Positions 53,457 through 60,774 of a DNA stretch of 64,000 nucleotides are shown one piece after another. The stretch is from DAISJI01 sp964559835 (GTDB lineage: Bacteria; Acidobacteriota; Terriglobia; Terriglobales; Acidobacteriaceae). The notes below the pieces were generated by a model that searched no databases, was not told where the DNA came from, and was given only the letters and a program-made list of their open reading frames with translations. The stretch covers positions 23,651 to 87,650 of the forward strand of contig CAZLJE010000024.1 of the NCBI GenBank assembly GCA_964559835.1. The letters run 5' to 3'. Numbering within the stretch: the first letter of the stretch is position 1; each line of letters begins with the position of its first letter. The position numbers and the translations under genes were made by a program.

Positions 53457-55364
53457 ATGCTGAAAAGACTGGTCTTATGCGCGGTTCTCGCGTTGTGCCT
53501 TGTTCCGCTCGCGGCGGCGAAGGACAAAGAAAAATTCCAGGCGCCGGGCCCGGTGCGTCTCGACAAAGACGGCGACAAGTGGGCGCGCAACACGCTGAAG
53601 AAGATGTCGGTCGAGCAGAAGGTCGGCCAACTGCTCATCATCTGGTGCCGCGCCGAGTTCCTGAACGTGCAGGACCCCGAGTACATCCGCATGCGCGACG
53701 CCATCCACAAGTACCACCTCGGTGGCTTCGGCATGACCGTGCGCGTTGACGGCCCGTTCCTGCTGCGCAACCAGCCGTACGAAGCGGCGATGCTGATCAA
53801 CGAGTTGCAGCGCGAATCCGACGTACCGCTGATCTTCGCCGCCGACTTCGAGCGCGGTCTCTCCATGCGCCTGCACGGCGTGACCGTGTTTCCGCACGCC
53901 ATGGCCTTCGGCGCGGACGGCAACGTCGCGGACGCTGAAGCTTTCGGACGCATCGTCGGCCGCGAAGCGCGCGCCATCGGCGTGGAATGGAACTGGTTTC
54001 CCGATGCCGACGTGAATTCCAATCCCGCCAATCCCATCATTAACACGCGCTCGTTCAGCGAAGATCCAAAGCAGGTCGGCTCGCTGGTAGCTGCCTACAT
54101 CAAGGGCGCGCATGAAGCGGGTATGTTGACCACCGCCAAGCACTATCCCGGCCACGGCGACACCGCCACGGATTCGCACCTCGGCCTCTCGGCCGTTACC
54201 GGGGACGTGCAACGTCTCGACTCTGTAGAACTGCCGCCCTTTCAGGACGCGATCAATGCCGGGGTTGATGCAGTCATGGTCGCGCACCTCACGGTGAAGG
54301 CGCTGGACTCGGACCCGAACCGCGTTGCCACCACCTCGCCTGCGGTCGTAACCGACCTACTCAAGAAGAAGATGGGATTCCAGGGGCTCGTCGTCACCGA
54401 CGCGCTCGACATGAACGGTCTGATGCGCATGTACGCCGGGACCGGCAATCCGTCGGGCGCGGCGGCCGTCGCGGCGCTGAAGGCCGGTAACGACATGATC
54501 CTCATCCCCGGCGACATCGAGGGCACCTACAACGGCATGCTTGCCGCCGCCAAGTCGGGCGCCATTCCCATGTCCCAGATCGACGAATCGGTCCTGAAGG
54601 TGCTGCGCGCCAAGGCCAGTGTCGGCCTGCACAGGGCGAAGCTCGTCGACGTCGAAAACATGAAGGAAGTCATTGCCCGGCCTGAGGATGTCGCTACCGG
54701 TCAGCGCATTGCCGACTCGGCCGTCACTCTCGTCCGCGACAACGGACAGCTTCTCCCCCTGAAAAAGCAGCCGCGTGGAACTCCTGAGCCGGCGAATCCG
54801 TATCTGAGGGTGGAGGAGACCCGCAACCGCACGGTGGCCGTCGTTTTCAGCGACGACGTCCGCTCGGAGAACGGCCGAGTGTTCGAGCGCGAATTGCGTT
54901 TGCGTGTACCCGACGCGCGGATCTTTTTCGTGGACCCTCGTATCGCAGCCGGCATGACCGAGCAGATCGTGCAGGCCGTTGGCGAGGCACAGTCGGTGAT
55001 CGTTCCGGTGTACGCGATCCCGTCGGCCGGCAAAGGCACCGCAGGCATGCAGGACGCAACGAACACGCTGATGCAGCGCATCGTGCAGACTGCGGGGCCG
55101 CGAGCAGTAGTCATCGCCATGGGGAACCCGTACATCATCCAGGGCTTCCCGGCGGTGCAGAATTACGTTTGTACGTTCTCGAGCGAAACGGTTTCGGAAA
55201 GGGCCGCGATCAAGGCTTTGTTCGGCGAGATACCGATTCGCGGCAAGCTGCCGGTTACCATCCCGCAAGTGGCGGAACGCGGCAGCGGAATCGAGCGCGG
55301 CTGGCAGGCTGCGCACCAAGGAGGGACAAAAGATGCAAGTTCCAAGACTTCAGCCGCGCCGTAG
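53457..55364 (+). CDS. glycoside hydrolase family 3, NagZ-like beta-N-acetylhexosaminidase
   Basis: 635 residues, exported (LVLCAVLALCLVPLAAA). The GH3 N domain has KHYPGHGDTATDSHLGL (the DSH dyad of NagZ-type enzymes) and the nucleophile Asp in VVTDALDM. A C-terminal domain of ~220 residues follows. Probable role: cleavage of GlcNAc-MurNAc fragments in peptidoglycan recycling, or chitin-like substrates; a signal peptide fits a periplasmic location. The 3' end overlaps the next gene by 32 bases. Confidence 0.85.
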   Translation: MLKRLVLCAVLALCLVPLAAAKDKEKFQAPGPVRLDKDGDKWARNTLKKMSVEQKVGQLLIIWCRAEFLNVQDPEYIRMRDAIHKYHLGGFGMTVRVDGPFLLRNQPYEAAMLINELQRESDVPLIFAADFERGLSMRLHGVTVFPHAMAFGADGNVADAEAFGRIVGREARAIGVEWNWFPDADVNSNPANPIINTRSFSEDPKQVGSLVAAYIKGAHEAGMLTTAKHYPGHGDTATDSHLGLSAVTGDVQRLDSVELPPFQDAINAGVDAVMVAHLTVKALDSDPNRVATTSPAVVTDLLKKKMGFQGLVVTDALDMNGLMRMYAGTGNPSGAAAVAALKAGNDMILIPGDIEGTYNGMLAAAKSGAIPMSQIDESVLKVLRAKASVGLHRAKLVDVENMKEVIARPEDVATGQRIADSAVTLVRDNGQLLPLKKQPRGTPEPANPYLRVEETRNRTVAVVFSDDVRSENGRVFERELRLRVPDARIFFVDPRIAAGMTEQIVQAVGEAQSVIVPVYAIPSAGKGTAGMQDATNTLMQRIVQTAGPRAVVIAMGNPYIIQGFPAVQNYVCTFSSETVSERAAIKALFGEIPIRGKLPVTIPQVAERGSGIERGWQAAHQGGTKDASSKTSAAP

Positions 55365-55947
55365 ACAGGTTCTGATCGGGACCCTCGCGGCATTCGCACT
55401 CATCCTGCTGGCCGGATGCTCCGTCCACGAGGAAAAATCGGCCGACAATCAGGAGAAGAAGGTCGAGATCAAGACGCCTTTCGGCGACCTAAAAGTCAAT
55501 AACCAGGCCGATGTGAAGGACACCGGGTTGCCGGTGTATCCCGGAGCGCGCCAGGTTCCCGGCAATGAGCACGACAGCAACTCGGCCAACGTGAATATCT
55601 CGGTCGGCGACTTCGGGCTTAGAGTCGTCGCCGTAAAATTCGAGAGCGACGACTCGCCCGATAAAGTCCTCGCCTTCTATCGCGGCCAGGTCAAGGAGTA
55701 CGGCCAGGGCGGCAAATACCTGGAGTGCCACGGCCTGGATATACAGGTGAACAGCGGGTTCAAGGGCGATGACGATGACAACGCACGAGAGCTCACCTGC
55801 GGCAAACACGAGGGCCACGGCGACTCGGTCGAACTGAAGGCCGGCACCCCCAACCGCCAGCACATCGTCTCCGTGAAGCCCAAGGGTAGCGGCAGCGAAT
55901 TCGCGCTGGTGTACGTCAACAAGAGGGGGAAGCAGGGAGAGATCTAA
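55333..55947 (+). CDS. lipoprotein, hypothetical
   Basis: 204 residues. The signal peptide has a lipobox (LAGC, Cys ~29). The body has an acidic, Asp/Lys-rich segment and a beta domain (GLPVYPGARQVPG, FGLRVVAVKFESDDSPDKVLAFYRGQVKEYG). The last motif is common in small exported proteins that pair ligand-binding with a 'FYR...L' helix. No family named. It overlaps the GH3 gene by 32 bases and is probably co-transcribed with it. Confidence 0.65.
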   Translation: MQVPRLQPRRRQVLIGTLAAFALILLAGCSVHEEKSADNQEKKVEIKTPFGDLKVNNQADVKDTGLPVYPGARQVPGNEHDSNSANVNISVGDFGLRVVAVKFESDDSPDKVLAFYRGQVKEYGQGGKYLECHGLDIQVNSGFKGDDDDNARELTCGKHEGHGDSVELKAGTPNRQHIVSVKPKGSGSEFALVYVNKRGKQGEI

Positions 55948-55950
55948 AAG

Positions 55951-55970
55951 CAGTTGTAAGTTGTAAGTTA
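55951..55970. repeat. short CAGTTGT/AAGTTGT heptamer array
   Basis: Two to three units (cagttgtaagttgtaagtta) begin 3 bases after the lipoprotein stop. Same family as 45832-45956. Confidence 0.7.
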
Positions 55971-56006
55971 CGGCGCGGCGCATCCGAGGGGTACGCCGTT
56001 TCGTTT

Positions 56007-56273
56007 TTATCGATACGCCTCGCGACGATGCGCGATGTTGACGACAAGAACGACCAGTCTGTCGTCTACAATCCGGCATATCAGGCGATAATCACCGACG
56101 CGGTAGCGCCAAAAGCCGGTGTAATTACCCGTCAATGCCTGACCGAGTGTGCGCGCGTCCTCCGCCGGTTGGAGTCGTTGGCGAAGGAACTTCCTGATCC
56201 GGCGCTGGACTTCGCGATCAAGGGAAGAAAGGTCGCGCTCGGCGGTTTTCGTGAACTCAATCGTCCAGGCCAA
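56007..56273 (-). CDS. RelE/ParE-family toxin
   Basis: 88 residues with the RelE fold: WTIEFTKTAERDLSSLDREVQRRIRKFL, TGNYTGFWRYRVGDYRLICRIVDDRLVVLVVNIAHRREAYR. Conserved Arg residues (WRYRVGDYR, HRRE) match the catalytic surface of RelE/YoeB mRNA interferases; a ParE-type gyrase toxin is less likely. It overlaps its antitoxin gene by 17 bases. Confidence 0.9.
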   Translation of the reverse strand: MAWTIEFTKTAERDLSSLDREVQRRIRKFLRQRLQPAEDARTLGQALTGNYTGFWRYRVGDYRLICRIVDDRLVVLVVNIAHRREAYR

Positions 56274-56469
56274 GTCGGCGCTCGACCTCGTCCAGCGAAA
56301 TTGTCGGCTCGTTGCGGCTCAGAATCTCCAAGGCGCGTTCGCCGTCCTCGTAGTCTTCAACGTACTGGGCCAGTGCCTCACGAACAACGTCGTCGAAGGT
56401 CCTGCCGGTATCGGAAGCCAACTGGGTCAGCTTTGCTTCCAGTTCGGGATTGAGGCTGATCGATGGCAT
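56257..56469 (-). CDS. RelB-like/ribbon-helix-helix antitoxin
   Basis: 70 residues: an N-terminal ribbon-helix-helix segment (PSISLNPELEAKLTQLASDTGRTFDDVVREALAQYVEDY) and an acidic C-terminal tail that would block the toxin. It lies upstream of and overlaps the toxin gene, so they form a typical intact toxin-antitoxin operon. It also autoregulates the promoter in this family. Confidence 0.9.
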   Translation of the reverse strand: MPSISLNPELEAKLTQLASDTGRTFDDVVREALAQYVEDYEDGERALEILSRNEPTISLDEVERRLGLDD

Positions 56470-56514
56470 AGCTATAACCTAGTTTACCGCTCATTTACCA
56501 TGAAAGACAGATAG

Positions 56515-59001
56515 ATGCCAGAGGTGCTACAACACGCTTCCGAGCGCGTGCTCGAATTCGATCTGCTGCGGCAGATGCTGCGCGGCTACGCCCAATCTCC
56601 GCTCGGGCAGGCACGTATCGATGGGCTCGGTCCTACCGCCGATCGCCCCTGGATCGAGCGCCAGCAGCAACTGACCTCCGAAGTCCGCCGCTTTCTGCGC
56701 GCCGGAGGACGCTTCGATTTTTCCGGCCTGCTCGACCCGCAGACGATGGTCGACAAATCGCGCATCGAGGGCGCGGCACTGGACGCAGAGCAATTGCGCG
56801 ACATCCTCCTGGTCGTCGACCGCGCCGACGAATGGCGCCACACGGCCGCGAATCCGCCGTCCGCCATGCGCGCTCCGCAACCGGGACAGGAGCAGATCGC
56901 AAACGGCGATTCGCCGTGGCCCGCGGTTCGCGAGCTTTCGTCCAACATCGCCGACTTCACCGACCTGCTGCGCTTCTTTCGCGGCAAGATCCTCCCCGAC
57001 GGCACGCTCGACGATAAAGCTTCTCCCGAGCTCGCCCGCATCCGCCGCGAGATCGACAAGCAGAAGCGCCAGATCCAGGAATCGCTCCGCGGATATCTTC
57101 GCCGTCTCGCCGAAGGCGGCGCTGTGCAGGACGAACTCATCACCATCCGCGGTGAGCGCTTCGTCATCCCGGTGAAGGTCGAACAAAAGCGCCGCGTGCA
57201 GGGCGTCGTGCACGGCGCCAGCTCCAGCGGCCAGACCGTGTTCGTCGAGCCGCTCGAAACCATCGAGCAGAACAACGAACTCATCGGACTCATGGAAGAG
57301 GAGCAGGCGGAGATCCATCGCATCCTCGCCGAAATGACGCGTCGCATCGCCGAGAGCGCCTGGGCCATTCACGCCGCCACCGGCGCGCTTGCCGAACTCG
57401 AACTGCAGTTCGCCAAAGCGCGCTGGGCCGAAGATTACGACGCCGCACCCGGAAAGTTTCTCGACCGTAGCACCGGCGTCCCGCCGGTCACGCTGATCCT
57501 CCGCAACGCCCGCCACCCGCTTCTCGAGCGCAATCTTCGGCGCAAGAACGAACGCCCCGTACCGATCTCGGTCGAGATGACGGCCGACCAACGCCAGCTC
57601 GTCATCACCGGTCCCAACACCGGCGGCAAGACCGTAACGCTGAAGACAATCGGGCTGCTCGCGCTCATGGCGCAGTCCGGCATGCCGGTCACCGCCGACC
57701 GCGCCGAGCTTCCCATCTTCGACGCCGTGCTCGCCGACATCGGCGACTATCAGTCCATCGAGCAAAACCTTTCGACATTTTCCGCGCACGTCACAAACAT
57801 CGACTTTATCTCCCGCACCGCGACACACGACTCGCTCGTGCTGCTCGATGAACTCGGTTCCGCCACCGATCCCGAAGAGGGCGCCGCGCTGGCGGTCGCG
57901 ATCTCCGACCACTTCCGCCGTATCGGCTGCGTTAGCGTGATCTCCACGCACCACACGTCGCTGAAGGTTTATGGCGCGAATACCGCGAGCGTGCTCAACG
58001 CAGCCGTCGGCTTCGACGAGCGCACGCTCCAGCCTACGTACGAGCTGCGCGTCGGCGTGCCCGGCGCATCGGCGGGCATTAACATCGCCCAGCGCCTCGG
58101 CCTCAATCCGCAGATCATCGACTCCGCGCGCCAGAAGATTGGAACCCAGACGCAAGACATCGCGCGCTTCCTCGACAAGCTGCACGCCGAACTGCGCGAA
58201 GCGGAATCTGAGCGCGCCCGTCTGCATGCTCGCGAGCAAGAGGTCGGACGCGAGCGCGAACGCCTCGAGCGCGAAGGCCTGCAGGAGCAAAAGAAGAAAT
58301 TGCGCGAGATGGAACAGAAGTTGGAATCTGTCCTGCGCGATTTCGAATACCACGCGCGCGAGGCCGTGCAAACGATCCAGGACCGCGCCTCGCAGCAGAA
58401 GTTGTCGAAGGAAGCGGAGCGCCGCATCGCCAAGCTGCGCCGCGAATTTCGCGAGCAGTTCGACCAGACCGTCGTCGCCCATCACACCGGCGCCGACCGC
58501 GAGGACCCCAAGGCGCAGCCCCACGTAGTCCAGCACGTGCTCGAAGGCGACACGGTGAAACTCAAGTCGCTCGGCCGCACCGGAATCGTGCGCCGCAAGG
58601 TCACCGACAATGTTTTCGAAATCGCCGTCGGCCCGATGACGATGAAGATCCCGCGCGACGACATCGCCGAAGTCACCGCGCGTGCTGCCGACAACCCGGT
58701 CAAGGCCGCGCGCGCGAAAGGCGTCTCCATTCATCTCGACGACGAGAGCGCCGCCGCGCCCACCGAGATCAATGTCATCGGCCGGACGGTTGACGATGCA
58801 ACGCGCGAAGTCGAAAGGTTCGTGGACCGTGCATTCCTGGCGGGTCTGCCGCGCGTCCGCATCGTCCACGGCAGCGGCATGGGCATCCTGCGCAAAGCCC
58901 TGCGCGACTACCTGAAATCTCACCCGCACGTCGCGACCGTCACTGAACCTCCGCAGAAAGAGGGCGGAGGTGGAGCGACGGTGGTGGAGTTGAGGGTGTA
59001 A
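56515..59001 (+). CDS. mutS2: endonuclease MutS2
   Basis: 828 residues. The ATPase domain has Walker A GPNTGGKT (366-373) and the MutS signature (LLDELGSATDPEEGAAL); a coiled-coil region (~530-640) and a C-terminal Smr nuclease domain (VIGRTVDDATREVERFVDRAFLAGLPRVRIVHGSGMG) follow. MutS2 suppresses recombination and acts in ribosome quality control. Residues ~318-326 (STGVPPV) are encoded by the 25-nt repeat at 57467-57491, in a loop between helices before the ATPase. Confidence 0.97.
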   Translation: MPEVLQHASERVLEFDLLRQMLRGYAQSPLGQARIDGLGPTADRPWIERQQQLTSEVRRFLRAGGRFDFSGLLDPQTMVDKSRIEGAALDAEQLRDILLVVDRADEWRHTAANPPSAMRAPQPGQEQIANGDSPWPAVRELSSNIADFTDLLRFFRGKILPDGTLDDKASPELARIRREIDKQKRQIQESLRGYLRRLAEGGAVQDELITIRGERFVIPVKVEQKRRVQGVVHGASSSGQTVFVEPLETIEQNNELIGLMEEEQAEIHRILAEMTRRIAESAWAIHAATGALAELELQFAKARWAEDYDAAPGKFLDRSTGVPPVTLILRNARHPLLERNLRRKNERPVPISVEMTADQRQLVITGPNTGGKTVTLKTIGLLALMAQSGMPVTADRAELPIFDAVLADIGDYQSIEQNLSTFSAHVTNIDFISRTATHDSLVLLDELGSATDPEEGAALAVAISDHFRRIGCVSVISTHHTSLKVYGANTASVLNAAVGFDERTLQPTYELRVGVPGASAGINIAQRLGLNPQIIDSARQKIGTQTQDIARFLDKLHAELREAESERARLHAREQEVGRERERLEREGLQEQKKKLREMEQKLESVLRDFEYHAREAVQTIQDRASQQKLSKEAERRIAKLRREFREQFDQTVVAHHTGADREDPKAQPHVVQHVLEGDTVKLKSLGRTGIVRRKVTDNVFEIAVGPMTMKIPRDDIAEVTARAADNPVKAARAKGVSIHLDDESAAAPTEINVIGRTVDDATREVERFVDRAFLAGLPRVRIVHGSGMGILRKALRDYLKSHPHVATVTEPPQKEGGGGATVVELRV
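57467..57491. repeat. 25-nt element in frame within mutS2
   Basis: The same element as the left arm at 51583-51607, with one mismatch, encoding STGVPPV in frame. Confidence 0.8.
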
Positions 59002-59007
59002 GCGATC

Positions 59008-59388
59008 ATGGACTATTTCGAGATTGGTTCGTTCGTAATTGTCGTAGTGCTGATAGTCGGCGCTTCTATTTACAGGTCGATTCGCAAGCGAAGATCAGAA
59101 AGCTGGACGACAGCACAGGCAACGCTGGAAGGAGCGAAGGTTTTCTATGGCGGCGAGCCGGTAAAACATTGGACCGTCGAAGTAACTTATTCGTACGCCT
59201 ACGAGGGCGAGTTCTATGCCGGACGTCAAGCGTGTTTGTTTAGTAGTCAAAGTCAGGCAGAAGGTACGGCCGACAATCTCCTCAAGGGGATGAAGCTCGT
59301 GGCGCGCATCAATCCAAAGAATCCTGGCGATTCATTCCTGCGCGACGACGATAATCGTCAACTTGAAGCGGTGCGCACCAGTTGTTAG
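59008..59388 (+). CDS. DUF3592-like membrane protein
   Basis: 126 residues: an N-terminal TM (IGSFVIVVVLIVGASIYRSI), then a beta domain (VEVTYSYAYEGEFYAGRQACLFSSQSQ, LKGMKLVARINPKNPGDSFL). It resembles the 33990-34379 protein. Six bases after mutS2, so probably co-transcribed. Function unknown. Confidence 0.65.
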   Translation: MDYFEIGSFVIVVVLIVGASIYRSIRKRRSESWTTAQATLEGAKVFYGGEPVKHWTVEVTYSYAYEGEFYAGRQACLFSSQSQAEGTADNLLKGMKLVARINPKNPGDSFLRDDDNRQLEAVRTSC

Positions 59389-59493
59389 TGTCTTTCGGTT
59401 TCTTGCATCCTTCCGCGCGACTCCTCATCTTCTCCGAACCCCTCGAGTTCTGCGCTCCATACCATTCCCAAAACAGGGCCCGGAGGGCCGGAA

Positions 59494-59605
59494 TTCGTTA
59501 GCCCACCGCGGCAGCGGTGGGACGGCTTCGCGTTATGTGCCGCGCCGCTGGCGCTCGACCGTCATATCATTCAGCTACCCACCGCTGCCGCGGTGGGCTA
59601 ACGAA
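59494..59605. repeat. perfect 28-nt inverted repeat with internal palindromes (REPIN-like)
   Basis: Arms 59494-59521 and 59578-59605 are exact reverse complements (ttcgttagcccaccgcggc...). Each arm contains CCACCGC-GGCA-GCGGTGG, itself a hairpin, and they flank a 56-base spacer. This is the layout of REP doublets (REPINs). The rest of the 338-base gap (59389-59726) has a decamer array and no ORF. Confidence 0.85.
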
Positions 59606-59671
59606 TACCGCCGCTCCGCGGCTGGTAAACTCGTAAACTCCAATGCAGGACACGCGCAAGAGTGGTGTTTC

Positions 59672-59704
59672 AAATCCGCGTTCATCCGCGCAAATCCACG
59701 GCTG
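59672..59704. repeat. decamer array AAATCCGCGT/TCATCCGCGC
   Basis: Three units (aaatccgcgt tcatccgcgc aaatccacgg) with 10-base period, the reverse complement of the 30364-30396 array. Confidence 0.8.
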
Positions 59705-59726
59705 ATTTTCTGTTATCTTGCGAGGC

Positions 59727-60305
59727 ATGCAAGACGCCGAGCGCATCTGGTCCGAACTGATGGAAGGCAACGCCCGTTTTGTCTCCGGCAACTTGCGGCA
59801 GCGTGATGTCGTCTCCGAGCGCCACGCCATAGCCCAAAGCCCGAAGCCCAAAGCCCTGGTTCTGACCTGCGCCGACCCTCGTGTCGATCCCGACATCATC
59901 TTCGACACCTGCCTCGGCGGCCTCTTCGTCCTCCGCGTTGCCGGCAACACTGCGGACAAGAAGGCCCTCGGCAGCATGGAATTCGCCATCACCGACCTGA
60001 ATGTTCCCCTCGCCATCGTTCTGGGACACATGCACTGCGGCGCGGTGAAGATCGCCTGTTCTCGCTCGAAGGTCGATTCGCCGTACCTGAAGGCCGTCAT
60101 CGAGCGCCTGCGTCCCGCGGTCGACAAGGCAAGCGGTACCGGCGACGAGCGCCTCCGTTTCGTCGAGCGCGAGAACGCCCGCCTGGTTGCGCACGAGGTT
60201 ATCGAGCACGAGGCCGCGCTGCGCGCCCGCATCCAGTCGCACCGGCTGTCCGTTATCGCCGCGTGGTACAACGTCGAGACAGGCGCGGTGGAGCGGCTCG
60301 ATTGA
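59727..60305 (+). CDS. beta-carbonic anhydrase
   Basis: 192 residues. Zn ligands: Cys-x-Asp-x-Arg in TCADPRVD and His-x2-Cys in GHMHCGAV. It interconverts CO2 and bicarbonate in the cytoplasm. Residues ~35-43 (AQSPKPKAL) are encoded by a heptamer array (59831-59855). ATG 59727 is preferred over TTG 59718. The C terminus is slightly short for the family. Confidence 0.9.
   Translation: MQDAERIWSELMEGNARFVSGNLRQRDVVSERHAIAQSPKPKALVLTCADPRVDPDIIFDTCLGGLFVLRVAGNTADKKALGSMEFAITDLNVPLAIVLGHMHCGAVKIACSRSKVDSPYLKAVIERLRPAVDKASGTGDERLRFVERENARLVAHEVIEHEAALRARIQSHRLSVIAAWYNVETGAVERLD
59831..59855. repeat. AGCCCAA heptamer array inside the carbonic anhydrase gene
   Basis: agcccaa agcccga agcccaa agcc: 3.5 units in exact register, same family as 3454-3478, read in frame. 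Confidence 0.7.
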
Positions 60306-60441
60306 CCACTGCCGCGATTTCCTCCGCTCATCCTCCATTTCCGCCGCGATTTCCACAGCTTATTCATAAAGGAATGCGACTTTGCACTTGCTGCAATCGT
60401 CCGTAACGTTGACCCTGTTACCCACGTGGGGGTGATGCGCC

Positions 60442-60723
60442 GTGGCGGATGATTCGAACGGGCCCCATGACTGGATGCCGGAATCGGAGTTGCGCGACGC
60501 GCTTGCGCCCGGAGCCCTGCCCCAAGCCCTGCGCGGCAAGAACCTGTTCTGGGTCAACATCAGGCAGTTCCTCCAGAGCAGCGATTCCGACCTGCCCGCA
60601 GAGAACTACCTGATGCATTGGCAGGCCGTTTACCAGTGCTTCCTCGACGAGAATGCCTCCGCCCTGCGCGGTCTCTCTTACGTCACCACCGAAGATCCCT
60701 TCGCGAAAAAACAGCAACATTGA
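60442..60723 (+). CDS. small protein, hypothetical
   Basis: 93 residues from GTG 60442: DDSNGPHDWMPESELRDALAPGALPQALRGKNLFWVNIRQFLQSSDSDLPAENYLMHWQAVYQCFLDENASAL. No family recognised; mostly helical. It precedes dnaG by 51 bases on the same strand. ATG 60478 is an alternative start. Confidence 0.5.
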   Translation: MADDSNGPHDWMPESELRDALAPGALPQALRGKNLFWVNIRQFLQSSDSDLPAENYLMHWQAVYQCFLDENASALRGLSYVTTEDPFAKKQQH

Positions 60724-60746
60724 AGTCGCTCGTCGCCGGGGTATGC

Positions 60747-60767
60747 TAGCAACTGGCAACTAGCAAC
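60747..60767. repeat. TAGCAAC/TGGCAAC heptamer array
   Basis: Three units (tagcaac tggcaac tagcaac) end 7 bases before the dnaG start codon. No Shine-Dalgarno otherwise visible. Confidence 0.75.
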
Positions 60768-60774
60768 TTCGTTT

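Noticed and set aside
56527..58929. 800-codon minus-strand frame over mutS2
   Set aside because: Antisense shadow of MutS2; no recognisable protein.
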